Source: Pseudoalteromonas sp. SMS1
Lineage (GTDB): Bacteria > Pseudomonadota > Gammaproteobacteria > Enterobacterales > Alteromonadaceae
Length of the DNA stretch: 64,000 nt
Reading direction: 5' to 3'
NCBI RefSeq assembly: GCF_021530565.1
Contig: NZ_JAKGBI010000004.1
Location: forward strand, 1 to 64,000
Of this stretch, positions 1-8,685 are shown piece by piece. Within the stretch, counting starts at the first letter, position 1; the number at the start of each line of letters is the position of its first letter. The notes under the pieces were generated by a model, which saw only the letters and a program-made list of their open reading frames with translations, was not told where the DNA came from and made no database searches. The position numbers were made by a program, and so were the translations under genes.

Positions 1-26
1 TGATAATTCCTAGTTATCGTTACTTT

Positions 27-980
27 TTATGCAATAAAACTCCGTATATTTGCTTTAGTTATCTTCTTTTGTAGCTCTTTGTCATGGACGTGGGTGTACA
101 ATTGAGTTGTTAAAATACTTTGATGCCCGAGTAATTTTTGTACATAACGAATATCGACTCCTGATTCCAACAATTGACATGCAGATGAGTGCCTGTACAT
201 ATGAGGGGTCACTTTCTCAATTTTTGCTTTTTCAGCTGTTTGGCGAATTTGCTTGCGAATAAAATGAGGAGATGCCTGCTTGCCTCGACTATTTACAAAC
301 AAATAGTTATGTTCGACGCTTAACCTGCCTCTCAATGTGACATAAGTATTTAGTAGCGTGACTACCTCAACGCTAGGTAAAAACACAAAACGCTCTCGTT
401 GACCTTTGCCCAGCACTTTTACCTTTCGCTCTTTTATTAAAATATGGTTGAGTTCAATGTTGACCAATTCACTCACGCGAACCCCCGTCGCAAAAAGCAA
501 TTCAAGTGACAGAATACATGTAAGCTTATTTAAGTCTTTTGAAGAATTAACCAACGCACTGACACTGGAAAGGTCGTAATTAGCTTCTTTTGCTAACCCT
601 AATTCACTTCTTGCTGTATTTAGCATTTTACGTAAGTTTTTTTTAGGTATATTTCTCGGTAACACGTTGGGGACTTTAAGTGACGTATCTACCTTTTGCA
701 TTGGGTTGGAGGCTATCACCTCCTCCTGCTCCAGCCATCTAAACATTGACTTTAAGCAGGCGATTCTTCGCTTTATACTGCGTATACTCAGGCCAATTTG
801 GTGCAACTCAAATAGATAACGTTTAAAGTGATGTTTATTTAGGTCAAGCACACTGTTTTCTTCTATAAGCTCAACAAAAGTGTCTAAGTCCCTCTTGTAA
901 GCTCTGAGTGTGTGAGGTGACAGTTTACGGACATATTGGCAATGCAGTAAAAATTGTCGACTAGCTTCTTGGATAAGCAT
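27..980 (-). CDS. Tyrosine recombinase, XerC/XerD-like
   Basis: Site-specific DNA recombinase of the phage integrase/Xer family, 317 aa. An N-terminal SAM-like core-binding domain (about residues 4-90) is followed by the catalytic domain. The catalytic set is complete: R168 in GVRVSE, K192 in the beta-hairpin LGKGQ, H260-x-x-R263, H286 in LGHQS and nucleophile Y295 in TTQLYTH. An unusual insertion of roughly 20 residues (about 125-148, rich in Asn/Ser) lies before the catalytic core, which argues against it being the housekeeping XerC or XerD. It stands alone; the next gene is on the other strand. It could be an orphan Xer-like enzyme or an integron/transposon-type recombinase. No attachment site or cassette array is visible beside it within the window, but the left side is cut off. 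Confidence 0.9.
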   Translation of the reverse strand: MLIQEASRQFLLHCQYVRKLSPHTLRAYKRDLDTFVELIEENSVLDLNKHHFKRYLFELHQIGLSIRSIKRRIACLKSMFRWLEQEEVIASNPMQKVDTSLKVPNVLPRNIPKKNLRKMLNTARSELGLAKEANYDLSSVSALVNSSKDLNKLTCILSLELLFATGVRVSELVNIELNHILIKERKVKVLGKGQRERFVFLPSVEVVTLLNTYVTLRGRLSVEHNYLFVNSRGKQASPHFIRKQIRQTAEKAKIEKVTPHMYRHSSACQLLESGVDIRYVQKLLGHQSILTTQLYTHVHDKELQKKITKANIRSFIA

Positions 981-1250
981 GAAATCTCCATAAGATTTAT
1001 AAGCTTACATATTGTCCCCTGAAAAATGCATTAATAACAACAATAACCTTCAAAACACGTCCTACGCTTGATTCATTTGGTTGTTTTTTAACTTGCACCT
1101 TCTTTTTTGCCTTAAGAGTGCTATTTATATTTTCGCAATTTTTAAGGTTTAAAGTGCGCTTCAATGTACAACATAGCCAGTTTGTTCAATTTTTTCATTT
1201 CGTCAATTTGTAACATGACACTCAATGCATAAATGATAGAGGGCAAATTG

Positions 1251-1589
1251 ATGAATCAAAAACTCAAAGGTGCATTTAACGACGAGATGAATATTGCTAA
1301 AAAATACTATGCAACGAAACAGTTCACTCTTTGTTTTAAGCACCTCGAACGCGCACATATTCTCGCGCAAAAATACGTAATACCTCATACACTGAGCCAT
1401 TGGTGGATGCTAAAGGTTGGGCTTACAACTGCTGATAAGAAAGAAATCGCTGGTCAATGTACACGTATTGTCGCCTCGATATTATTTTCAAGGCTATGGG
1501 TGCCTGTCGGAAATACAGGTGGAAGCAATGTCAGCGCCTTAAAAAAGATGCCAATTCCTGATGATTTAAAAACGCTTCTTAAAGACTGA
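1251..1589 (+). CDS. DUF3703-like small protein
   Basis: 112 aa soluble alpha-helical protein resembling DUF3703: the pattern HLERAHILAQ (about residues 33-42), a following H-x3-H, then GQxxRI and a C-terminal VPxGNTGGSNV are all present. The family has no established function. I chose ATG 1251 because AGAGGG lies 7 bases upstream; an ATG at 1233 would add six residues but has a poorer ribosome site. It is a single gene converging on the metallophosphoesterase, with a strong hairpin between them. Confidence 0.75.
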   Translation: MNQKLKGAFNDEMNIAKKYYATKQFTLCFKHLERAHILAQKYVIPHTLSHWWMLKVGLTTADKKEIAGQCTRIVASILFSRLWVPVGNTGGSNVSALKKMPIPDDLKTLLKD

Positions 1590-1600
1590 ATATTGCATAC

Positions 1601-1631
1601 CGAGAGCACGACGCAATAGGTCGTGCTCTCG
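1601..1631. terminator. Hairpin between convergent genes
   Basis: A perfect 12-bp inverted repeat (CGAGAGCACGAC and its complement) with a 7-base loop sits exactly between two convergent stop codons. It has no clear T-run on either side, so intrinsic termination is likely but not certain. Confidence 0.6.
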
Positions 1632-1635
1632 ATGA

Positions 1636-2910
1636 TTACTCACTACGATGTTTGAATGAAAAACGGGCCTCAGGCATTAAGTCACCAGACTTATCTCTGG
1701 GTGTCGTATAAAAACTGACATTTAAGCTATCACTCTGATTATCTAGCTCAATATGCGCAAATCCCCAAATAAAACTCTTTGCCCATATTAAGTCATATTC
1801 GGCATAGCGCTTTTCCTGTTGCTCAGCAAATGGGGAATGTGTACCGCGCATTTTTGATGCGGCACCACTGATGATCAATGGCAGTTTAGGCTTATTATTG
1901 TTGGGCATCACTCGCGAACAATCGTCAGTAAGTAGTTCAAGATCATGCTCATGTCCCGCTATGTAAGCATCTGCATACTGACATAATTCAGGTAAAATGA
2001 GTCGCCTTAATACGTGCCCTTCATCATATTTAGTGCCACCGATGGACCATAAAATATGGTGCCCATATACGATTTTCCATTTCGCCTTTGAGTTTTTAAG
2101 TCCATTAGCTAACCAGGCAAGCTGTTTGTGGTCTTCCCCATTCACTGGTGACTCGTGTACTTCAATGTCTTCAACTTCCGCTTGTCTGCTCGCTAAAGCG
2201 GATGCTAAGCCTTGCTCGCTGCCGTCTTCTTTTAATGGAATTTCATAGTAGTGCTGACCTGACAATAACATATTGGTGTCAAGCACGAAGAACTCGACAT
2301 CATTACCTGTCTTCCCAACTGTGTAACTATAATATCCTCTCGCATCCATATGAAAGTTTGGCTGCTTGGCCATCCATTCGGTTTGTAACTTCACCCCTTT
2401 TCGCGACGTTTTCCAATCGTGGTTACCCAAGGCAGAATAAACAATGAGATTTTTATTGGCATCAAATAAGGGCTTCAGCGGTCCAAGGATCAAATCGTCC
2501 ATACGCTTTTGATCATCTTTTCCGTCATTGGCATCGGCACCATCTGGATAAATGTTGTCACCCAACTGAATGCCAAATTGACAAGGCTTAGTTTTACAAA
2601 GCTTTGCCATCGCTTGGCCCACAGCCGCAGCGCCTGTATCCTCTGTCGCTATTTCCGTATTTGGGTAGACAAATATCGGAGCGTGATTAAACTCCGCAAT
2701 TGGTCTATTTTCTTGCAACCAATCGGCTTTTTCTGCAGCAATAAATTGCGTTTTATTTTTCGGGTTTTCAATATGTTTCTTTTTGGGGTAATCAGGGTGG
2801 TATCCACCGTCACCAAAAGCCAAAAATGAGATGATTTCGCTTGCATTAACGGGACAAACGCTGCCTACAAACAATGCAGAAACAAGTAGGTGAGCGGTTT
2901 TTAGTTTCAT
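1636..2910 (-). CDS. Secreted calcineurin-like metallophosphoesterase (acid phosphatase-like)
   Basis: 424 aa, with a Sec signal peptide ending about residue 23 (VNA). The binuclear-metal phosphoesterase motifs occur in order: FGDGG near the mature N-terminus, LGDNIYPDG, ALGNHDW, GHHILWS and AGHEHDLE. The arrangement resembles tartrate-resistant (purple) acid phosphatases. It is expected to act in the periplasm or outside the cell on phosphate esters. It starts 55 bases downstream of the TonB-dependent receptor on the same strand, so the two are probably co-transcribed; this suggests, by inference only, release of phosphate from a ligand that the receptor takes up, or binding of a phosphorylated substrate. 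The exact substrate cannot be read from the sequence. Confidence 0.88.
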   Translation of the reverse strand: MKLKTAHLLVSALFVGSVCPVNASEIISFLAFGDGGYHPDYPKKKHIENPKNKTQFIAAEKADWLQENRPIAEFNHAPIFVYPNTEIATEDTGAAAVGQAMAKLCKTKPCQFGIQLGDNIYPDGADANDGKDDQKRMDDLILGPLKPLFDANKNLIVYSALGNHDWKTSRKGVKLQTEWMAKQPNFHMDARGYYSYTVGKTGNDVEFFVLDTNMLLSGQHYYEIPLKEDGSEQGLASALASRQAEVEDIEVHESPVNGEDHKQLAWLANGLKNSKAKWKIVYGHHILWSIGGTKYDEGHVLRRLILPELCQYADAYIAGHEHDLELLTDDCSRVMPNNNKPKLPLIISGAASKMRGTHSPFAEQQEKRYAEYDLIWAKSFIWGFAHIELDNQSDSLNVSFYTTPRDKSGDLMPEARFSFKHRSE

Positions 2911-2965
2911 AGTTATTTGCTGCCAAGTTACCTTGGCAGCTCCGTAATATTGCTGATGTCTCGAA

Positions 2966-5755
2966 TTAGAAAGAACTTAAAGTGATACCAAACTCGAATG
3001 AGCGGCCATAGCTTTCATACTGATAGTTATATTGTTTTGCCCCATGGTAAACATAGAAAGGTTCATCGGTCAGGTTCACAGCATTGAAGTAAAATTGGGT
3101 TTGTTCGTTAAAGTAGTACTTAACGCTCAAATCTACTTGATTGTGAGTATCTTGGTATACCCGCGCATCATTTTCAGTCATGATATACGACTTGCTCTTG
3201 TAGCTTGTACTTAAACGCGCGCTGATGTTGTCATCTTCATAACCAATCATGAGGTTGGCCACAGTGTCAGATTGATTTGGAAGTGCCTCATCTGCATCAA
3301 TGAATGTGCCATTTGTCGAGAACATGAATCCGTTGTCAAAGTTCTTCGTGTAGGCAAGCTCAATACCGGTTAATTCTGCTTCCCCTCCATTCACAGACTG
3401 GATTACCTCTTCAAAGCCATCCCAACTGCCATTGTCTTGAACCTGCTGTTTAGCAATATAGTTATCAATGTTTTTATGGAACAGTCCGGCACTGATAATA
3501 CCAATTTTTCCAGGGTAATATTCAACAGAAAAGTCTAAGTTTGTTGCCTCATAGGGGTTGAGTTCAGGGTTGCCGACCTCTCCTTTGCGTTCGACTGTTA
3601 CTTCACCATCGTCCACTGTTGTTTCACTTTCTAACAACTGAAATGCCGCAGCATCTCCAAAACTGGGTCTAGCAATTGTCTGTGTGTAAGCAAAGCGAGT
3701 AATCAATGAATCCGAATACGCATAGCGTAACGTTAAGTTAGGTAGTAAATGATCATAGCCTTTGCTGACTTGCCAAGGTGTAATTGCAACAGTTTCGCTG
3801 TCTTGTATTTCATTTTTAATCAGCTCTACACGGCTACCTGACGTTTCATAGTCAGTATCCTCAAAACGTAAGCCAGTAATAATATTTAACTTACCCATAT
3901 CAACACTGACCATACCATACAGTGCCGTGACGGTTTCTTGGGCGCTATAACTTTTGCCTTTACTTTCAATATCACTTTCAAGCTCATTAATACTCAAACT
4001 TGCCTTGTTTGTATTGAAGTATTTTCTGATCCCAGCACGTGATAGGCCCGGTCCAAATAGTCCAAGATCATAATTAGGTGCACTAATGGCAAATTGCTGT
4101 GCAGTCACATCGTCAAAACCGCCGTCATAAATGACTGTTTTAACTTGATTTACCTTATCACGGTCATTGTACTTTAGACCCATTTTAAATTGCGCATTAT
4201 GACCGCTGATCACAAAGTCTTTGCTAACATCTAATTTGAAACTGGTCGCTTCATCTTCACTGACATTGTTTTCCCAAACAATTTCATTCATCGCAAAATG
4301 AGTAAGATCATGCGCTGATTCAGAATGAGCTAATGTTGGAGCACTGCCGAGCGCAGCATAACCCAACGCCAGCTCTTCACCCGTAAAGTCAACATCAAGG
4401 CGATTTGGCTCAATTTCATCCGACTTGGAGTAGCCGACATTGTATTCAATAAACCAGCTTCGTAGGATATGCTCACCACCAGCCACAACGGACAAAATGC
4501 TTTGTTCCTCATACCTATCTTTTGTATCTCGGTCCATTTCAGCTTCGGTAAAATATGCAGAAGTTTCAGTAGACTCAGTACTCAAGTACTTGCCTTTATC
4601 GTATTTGTATTCATTTCTAAGTCGAAACTCGTCATCCGAAAACTCACTATACAGTGATCGAAGATAGTACTTGTTCAGCCCACCTTGGTGTAAGTCTAAG
4701 TTTAAAGCCGCCCCAAGTCGCTCCCGAGTGACCTGATAGTGACGTTGTTCTATTTCTTCGGCACCAAAAAACGTCACATCCTCAGAGGTTTCTGCACTTT
4801 CTTGTTCGAGAGACATCCAACCGCCATCAGTTTCCATGTTGTGCGAGCTAAATTCACGCTCAAACCAAGAAACGGCTGTGGCGACTCCAAATTGTGTATG
4901 ACTTGATAATTCAAAGATATCACTGAGGCTAGCCGACAATTTAGGACTGGTCTTATCCACCTGTTCGTTATGAGACCCCTGTGCGGTAAAACTGTAACTT
5001 CGTCCCTGTCGGTCAAAAGCACTTAAACTTTTTACGTTGATACTGCCCCCAATAGCACTGGCATCCATATCAGGTGTGACAGTTTTACTTACTTCCAAAC
5101 TTTGGATTAACTCACTAGGAATGACGTCCATTGCAACGCTGCGTATCCCAGCTTCAGGAGAAGGCACATTTGCACCGTTAATTGATACATTGTTTAAGCC
5201 TGGGTCAATTCCGCGGATACCTACAAAGCGCCCCTCCCCTTGGTCCCGCTGAATATACATACCAGGTAAGCGCTGTAATGCCTCAGCTGCATTTTGATCC
5301 GGCAATTGCCCAATACTATCGGCACTGACAATGGACATGATCCCGTCGGCATTTTTTTGTCTATTAAATGCGCCTGCTTGCCCTGCACGTTGACCCACAA
5401 CAATAATGTTGTCTAGTTCACTTTGTAATGGCACAAGTTGAACTTTGATCGACTTGGTTTCGTTATCCCTAATAACGATCACTTGCTCACTAGACTGAGC
5501 GCCAATATAACTGACTTTCAATGTGTAACTACCAGCTGGGATATTAGTAATCACAAAGCTGCCATCTCGATTTGAACTGGTTCGCTTATTAAGCTCAACC
5601 AGTGAGACTTGTGCCCCTTCAAATAATGCTTTGTTTTGCTGATCTCCAATTTGCCCCTGCAAAGTATTAGCTTGAGCGCCAGTAGCAGCGATGCCTAGCA
5701 CCAATGCGACCGCTTTATAAGACTTGGAAAGTGGTAACGAACGTGTATGTTTCAT
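2966..5755 (-). CDS. TonB-dependent outer-membrane receptor with carboxypeptidase-regulatory-like N-terminal domain
   Basis: 929 aa. A signal peptide (cleavage near AQA, residue 29) is followed by a carboxypeptidase-regulatory-like beta-sandwich (about 30-110), a plug domain (about 120-245, with RLPGMYIQRDQGEG and IRGIDPGLNN) and a large beta-barrel ending in Phe (FEFGITLSSF), as expected for Bam-dependent insertion. It belongs to the long TonB receptor type common in Xanthomonas, Caulobacter and Alteromonadales, usually used for carbohydrate or other polymer-derived ligands. Energy would come from TonB-ExbBD. The following secreted phosphoesterase is the only functional hint about the ligand. 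Confidence 0.92.
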   Translation of the reverse strand: MKHTRSLPLSKSYKAVALVLGIAATGAQANTLQGQIGDQQNKALFEGAQVSLVELNKRTSSNRDGSFVITNIPAGSYTLKVSYIGAQSSEQVIVIRDNETKSIKVQLVPLQSELDNIIVVGQRAGQAGAFNRQKNADGIMSIVSADSIGQLPDQNAAEALQRLPGMYIQRDQGEGRFVGIRGIDPGLNNVSINGANVPSPEAGIRSVAMDVIPSELIQSLEVSKTVTPDMDASAIGGSINVKSLSAFDRQGRSYSFTAQGSHNEQVDKTSPKLSASLSDIFELSSHTQFGVATAVSWFEREFSSHNMETDGGWMSLEQESAETSEDVTFFGAEEIEQRHYQVTRERLGAALNLDLHQGGLNKYYLRSLYSEFSDDEFRLRNEYKYDKGKYLSTESTETSAYFTEAEMDRDTKDRYEEQSILSVVAGGEHILRSWFIEYNVGYSKSDEIEPNRLDVDFTGEELALGYAALGSAPTLAHSESAHDLTHFAMNEIVWENNVSEDEATSFKLDVSKDFVISGHNAQFKMGLKYNDRDKVNQVKTVIYDGGFDDVTAQQFAISAPNYDLGLFGPGLSRAGIRKYFNTNKASLSINELESDIESKGKSYSAQETVTALYGMVSVDMGKLNIITGLRFEDTDYETSGSRVELIKNEIQDSETVAITPWQVSKGYDHLLPNLTLRYAYSDSLITRFAYTQTIARPSFGDAAAFQLLESETTVDDGEVTVERKGEVGNPELNPYEATNLDFSVEYYPGKIGIISAGLFHKNIDNYIAKQQVQDNGSWDGFEEVIQSVNGGEAELTGIELAYTKNFDNGFMFSTNGTFIDADEALPNQSDTVANLMIGYEDDNISARLSTSYKSKSYIMTENDARVYQDTHNQVDLSVKYYFNEQTQFYFNAVNLTDEPFYVYHGAKQYNYQYESYGRSFEFGITLSSF

Positions 5756-6055
5756 ATTTATCTCGCACAGATTGTAATGGCTGATTACCCTAAAAATCGC
5801 CAGAACCTTATCGGCAAAATATGAAGTATTTATTTCACTAAATATTTGAACATATTGAAATAGCTAGTTTTTTAGATTTTGCAGACTTAAATGAGCCAAT
5901 TTAACCCCCTCAACCAAAACGTATCAGCGTTTCTGTGCGGGCATCATTGACGTCGTAGCAACAAAGCCACAAATGCAAACAAAGTTATGAGCTAAATTGC
6001 CCCTGCAAATCAAAACATGTGGAAGTCGAGTGTGATTCTATTCAAACGTAATTTA
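5756..6055. other. Non-coding stretch upstream of the TonB receptor
   Basis: An AT-rich region holding the promoter of the receptor-phosphatase pair. I looked for a Pho box and could not find a convincing one, and I see no convincing small gene. Confidence 0.4.
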
Positions 6056-6418
6056 CTATTCTAGCCAACACACTCGGGACTCTCGGTGAATATGTTTAAC
6101 TTTTTTAACTTCGTACGGCTCGTCTAGTGCAGTTAGCGCTACAGACACCCAATCTGAGTAGTGCTCACTCCCAGACCAAAACAAACTTGAGCCACATTTT
6201 TGACAAAACTGTCTTTGTACCGTACCTGAGGAGTTATACGAAACCAAAAGCTGGGCACCTTTATTTATAGACAACTGTGTTATTAGCACACTCCCATAAA
6301 CTGCAAATGCCGCTCCGTGCTGCTTTTGACACATACGGCAGTGACAGGCCGTTATCGCCTTCGGTTGACTCAAAAGCGTGAACTCAATTGCCGCACATAA
6401 GCAACTTCCTTTGATCAT
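6056..6418 (-). CDS. GFA/CENP-V family zinc protein
   Basis: 120 aa. The family's zinc-binding cysteines are all visible: GSCLC near the N-terminus, ACHCRMCQ around residue 26, and FCQKCGSSLF around residue 78. The fold is that of glutathione-dependent formaldehyde-activating-like proteins, most of which have unknown substrates. I prefer ATG 6418 (GGAAG 8 bases upstream) over a TTG at 6433. It stands alone between the receptor and a stretch of 400 bases without a clear gene. A second family member lies at 47604-47984. Confidence 0.85.
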   Translation of the reverse strand: MIKGSCLCAAIEFTLLSQPKAITACHCRMCQKQHGAAFAVYGSVLITQLSINKGAQLLVSYNSSGTVQRQFCQKCGSSLFWSGSEHYSDWVSVALTALDEPYEVKKVKHIHRESRVCWLE

Positions 6419-6523
6419 TCCAAGTACTTCCAAAAATTAAATCAGACCATTGTAAAATGTAAGCTTCTAATAATAAACAATGTAATGCTACATGGAGTCA
6501 ACTAAATCTACTGGGAGGAAAGA

Positions 6524-6568
6524 ATGAGACCCGTTTCACAAAAACGACAAGACATAGCAACGCCTTAA
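6524..6568 (+). pseudogene. Short ORF with a strong ribosome site, possible decayed gene
   Basis: An ATG preceded by GGGAGGAAAG at ideal spacing opens a 14-codon frame (MRPVSQKRQDIATP) that ends at TAA. The same frame continues with readable sequence (VIQHYETMIRKLEVYQ) before the next stop. This could be the remnant of a small gene or a true leader ORF. I cannot assign a family. The rest of the 6419-6834 gap shows nothing except the etf terminator. Confidence 0.25.
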
Positions 6569-6787
6569 GTGATTCAGCACTATGAAACGATGATCCGAAA
6601 ATTAGAAGTATATCAATAGGGCTTTAATGTGAGTGCATAAAAACCCACTAACCGGCTAGCTAGTTTACTGTTTAGAAGGCAATAAAATAAAGCGCAACAG
6701 TCAAAGGGAAACGAAAGTATAGCAATGTTTAGATTGCAAAATTAAGTTTGCAAAGTGTCAAATCGATTTAGGGCGGACAAGTGCTCT

Positions 6788-6821
6788 AAAAAAAGCCGCG
6801 GCACATTGCACACGGCTTTAA
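6788..6821 (-). terminator. Rho-independent terminator of etfBA
   Basis: On the minus strand an AAAGCCG/CGGCTTT stem is followed by a T-run, 14 bases or more beyond the etfA stop codon. Confidence 0.75.
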
Positions 6822-6834
6822 CAACCAGAATAGG

Positions 6835-7761
6835 TTACAGGGCTTGCTCAAGCTCAGGTAATACGTCGAATAAGTCTGCCACTAACCCATAATCCGCCAC
6901 TTGGAAAATAGGCGCTTCAGGGTCTTTGTTGATAGCCACGATTACTTTTGAGTCTTTCATACCAGCTAAGTGTTGAATGGCACCACTGATACCAACCGCA
7001 ATGTATAGATCAGGCGCTACAATTTTACCTGTTTGACCGACTTGCATATCGTTGGGTACAAAGCCTGCATCAACTGCTGCACGTGATGCACCAATTGCAG
7101 CACCGAGTTTGTCAGCCACACCATTTAACAGCGCAAAATTTTCACCATTTTGCATACCGCGACCACCTGAAATTATCACCGGTGCTGCTGTGAGTTCTGG
7201 ACGCTCTGATTCAGTCTGTTCTACGCCTACAAAGCTGCTTAAAGTGTTTGCATTGTCATTGGATAGAGATTCAACAGCAACTGGCGCCTGCTCACCCGCT
7301 GCGTCGAATGCACTTGCGCGTACAGTGACTATTTTTTGAGATTCGAGAGATTTAACTGTCGCAATTGCGTTACCAGCATAGATTGGGCGTTTAAATGTAT
7401 CTGCATCGATAACATCAACGATCTCTGAGATTTGTGACTTATCTAATAGCGCCGCAACACGCGGTAGAATATTTTTACCTGTTGTCGAAGCACTTGCAAA
7501 AATATGGCTATAACCATCAGCAATTTCTACAATTAAATCAGCACTACTTTCTGCTAACTGATGTTCAAAACTTGCGTTGTCAACCAGCTTTACAACATTT
7601 ACGCCAGCAATACTCGCGACCGCATCGGCAGCGCCAGCGACGTTGTGACCAGCAACTAAAACGTCAACTTGCGATCCTACTTTAACCGCAGCGCTCACAA
7701 CTTTAGCAGTCTCAGGCTTTAATACTCCGTTTTCATGTTCTGCAATTACTAATACGCTCAT
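6835..7761 (-). CDS. etfA: Electron transfer flavoprotein alpha subunit
   Basis: 308 aa. Carries the FAD-binding half of the ETF heterodimer, which passes electrons from acyl-CoA and other dehydrogenases to ETF-ubiquinone oxidoreductase. The C-terminal FAD domain is clear: [32 protein letters not shown] and [11 protein letters not shown], in the family order. The length matches the family. Its start overlaps the etfB stop by four bases (ATGA), giving translational coupling. It is part of a divergent arrangement with ETF-QO at 8686, so both halves of the pathway can share control. Confidence 0.97.
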   Translation of the reverse strand: MSVLVIAEHENGVLKPETAKVVSAAVKVGSQVDVLVAGHNVAGAADAVASIAGVNVVKLVDNASFEHQLAESSADLIVEIADGYSHIFASASTTGKNILPRVAALLDKSQISEIVDVIDADTFKRPIYAGNAIATVKSLESQKIVTVRASAFDAAGEQAPVAVESLSNDNANTLSSFVGVEQTESERPELTAAPVIISGGRGMQNGENFALLNGVADKLGAAIGASRAAVDAGFVPNDMQVGQTGKIVAPDLYIAVGISGAIQHLAGMKDSKVIVAINKDPEAPIFQVADYGLVADLFDVLPELEQAL

Positions 7762-8510
7762 GAGATCACCTTCGCTTCAGTCTTTAGTTTAGTTACAAGC
7801 TCTTCAACACTCTCTACCATAACACCTGCTTCACGCTTCGCAGGCTCTTCAACTTTAACCAGCTCAATACGAGGCGCCAAATCAACACCGAGGGTATCCG
7901 CGGCGATTACATCAAGAGGCTTACGCTTTGCTTTCATAATGTTAGGTAGCGTTGCATAACGCGGTTCGTTCAGACGTAAGTCGGTTGTTACTATCGCAGG
8001 AAGAGGTAATGAAACAGTCTGTAGACCGCCATCTACTTCACGTGTTACCACGGCTGTCTCGCCTTCGATAACGAGCTTTGAAGCAAATGTTCCTTGGCCG
8101 CGCTTGGTCAATGCACCCAGCATTTGGCCAGTTTGATTGTTGTCGGCATCTATAGACTGCTTACCTAAGATAACCAATTCAGGGTTTTCTTGTTCAACCA
8201 ATTTCGCAAGTAGTTTTGCAACATGAAGTGACTCTAATTTAGCGTCAGTCTCAATGTGGATTGCTTTATCAGCACCAAGTGCGAGCGCAGTACGAAGCTG
8301 TTCTTGACATGCTTTATCACCAATCGACACCGCAATTACTTCTGTTGCGCTGCCAGCTTCTTTTAGTCTAATCGCTTCTTCTACTGCAATTTCGCAAAAC
8401 GGGTTCATAGCCATTTTTACATTTGTAAGATCAACATCGCTGTTATCGGCCTTGACTCTCGCTTTGACGTTGTAGTCAATCACGCGTTTGATTGGTACAA
8501 GTACTTTCAT
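7758..8510 (-). CDS. etfB: Electron transfer flavoprotein beta subunit
   Basis: 250 aa. Partner of EtfA; binds AMP and forms the dehydrogenase docking face. The beginning ([16 protein letters not shown]) and the segments [38 protein letters not shown] and [11 protein letters not shown] are typical. It is the first gene of etfBA. The upstream region (8511-8685) contains two palindromic candidate operators shared with the divergent ETF-QO gene. Confidence 0.97.
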   Translation of the reverse strand: MKVLVPIKRVIDYNVKARVKADNSDVDLTNVKMAMNPFCEIAVEEAIRLKEAGSATEVIAVSIGDKACQEQLRTALALGADKAIHIETDAKLESLHVAKLLAKLVEQENPELVILGKQSIDADNNQTGQMLGALTKRGQGTFASKLVIEGETAVVTREVDGGLQTVSLPLPAIVTTDLRLNEPRYATLPNIMKAKRKPLDVIAADTLGVDLAPRIELVKVEEPAKREAGVMVESVEELVTKLKTEAKVIS

Positions 8511-8540
8511 GGTTACTCCATCATCTGGTTATTTGTGTAG

Positions 8541-8556
8541 CTGACGCGTACGTCAA
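8541..8556. promoter_or_regulatory. Candidate LiuR-type operator, copy 1
   Basis: The sequence CTGACGCGTACGTCAA is an imperfect palindrome with TGACG/CGTCA half-sites, about 30 bases upstream of etfB. It resembles the second, perfect copy at 8590-8605. MerR-family LiuR sites controlling acyl-CoA and branched-chain amino acid catabolism in gammaproteobacteria have this general form; that link is recalled, not searched. Confidence 0.5.
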
Positions 8557-8589
8557 TAAAACAATTTAATGAAACCAGCCTACTTCCTG

Positions 8590-8605
8590 TTGACGTAAAC
8601 GTCAA
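8590..8605. promoter_or_regulatory. Candidate LiuR-type operator, copy 2
   Basis: TTGACGTAAACGTCAA is a perfect 7-2-7 palindrome in the intergenic space between etfB and ETF-QO. With the copy at 8541 it suggests joint regulation of both divergent transcripts by one dimeric repressor. Confidence 0.6.
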
Positions 8606-8685
8606 CCTAAAATAACCTTAGCTTAACGTAAAAAAAACTTAACTCGAGTTTAAGTTAATCTACCGTCAATGTATACGAGGTAAAA

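Noticed and set aside
27..980. XerC-like recombinase as integrase of the ssrA island
   Set aside because: It is almost 50 kb away, outside the repeats, and Xer-like in form.
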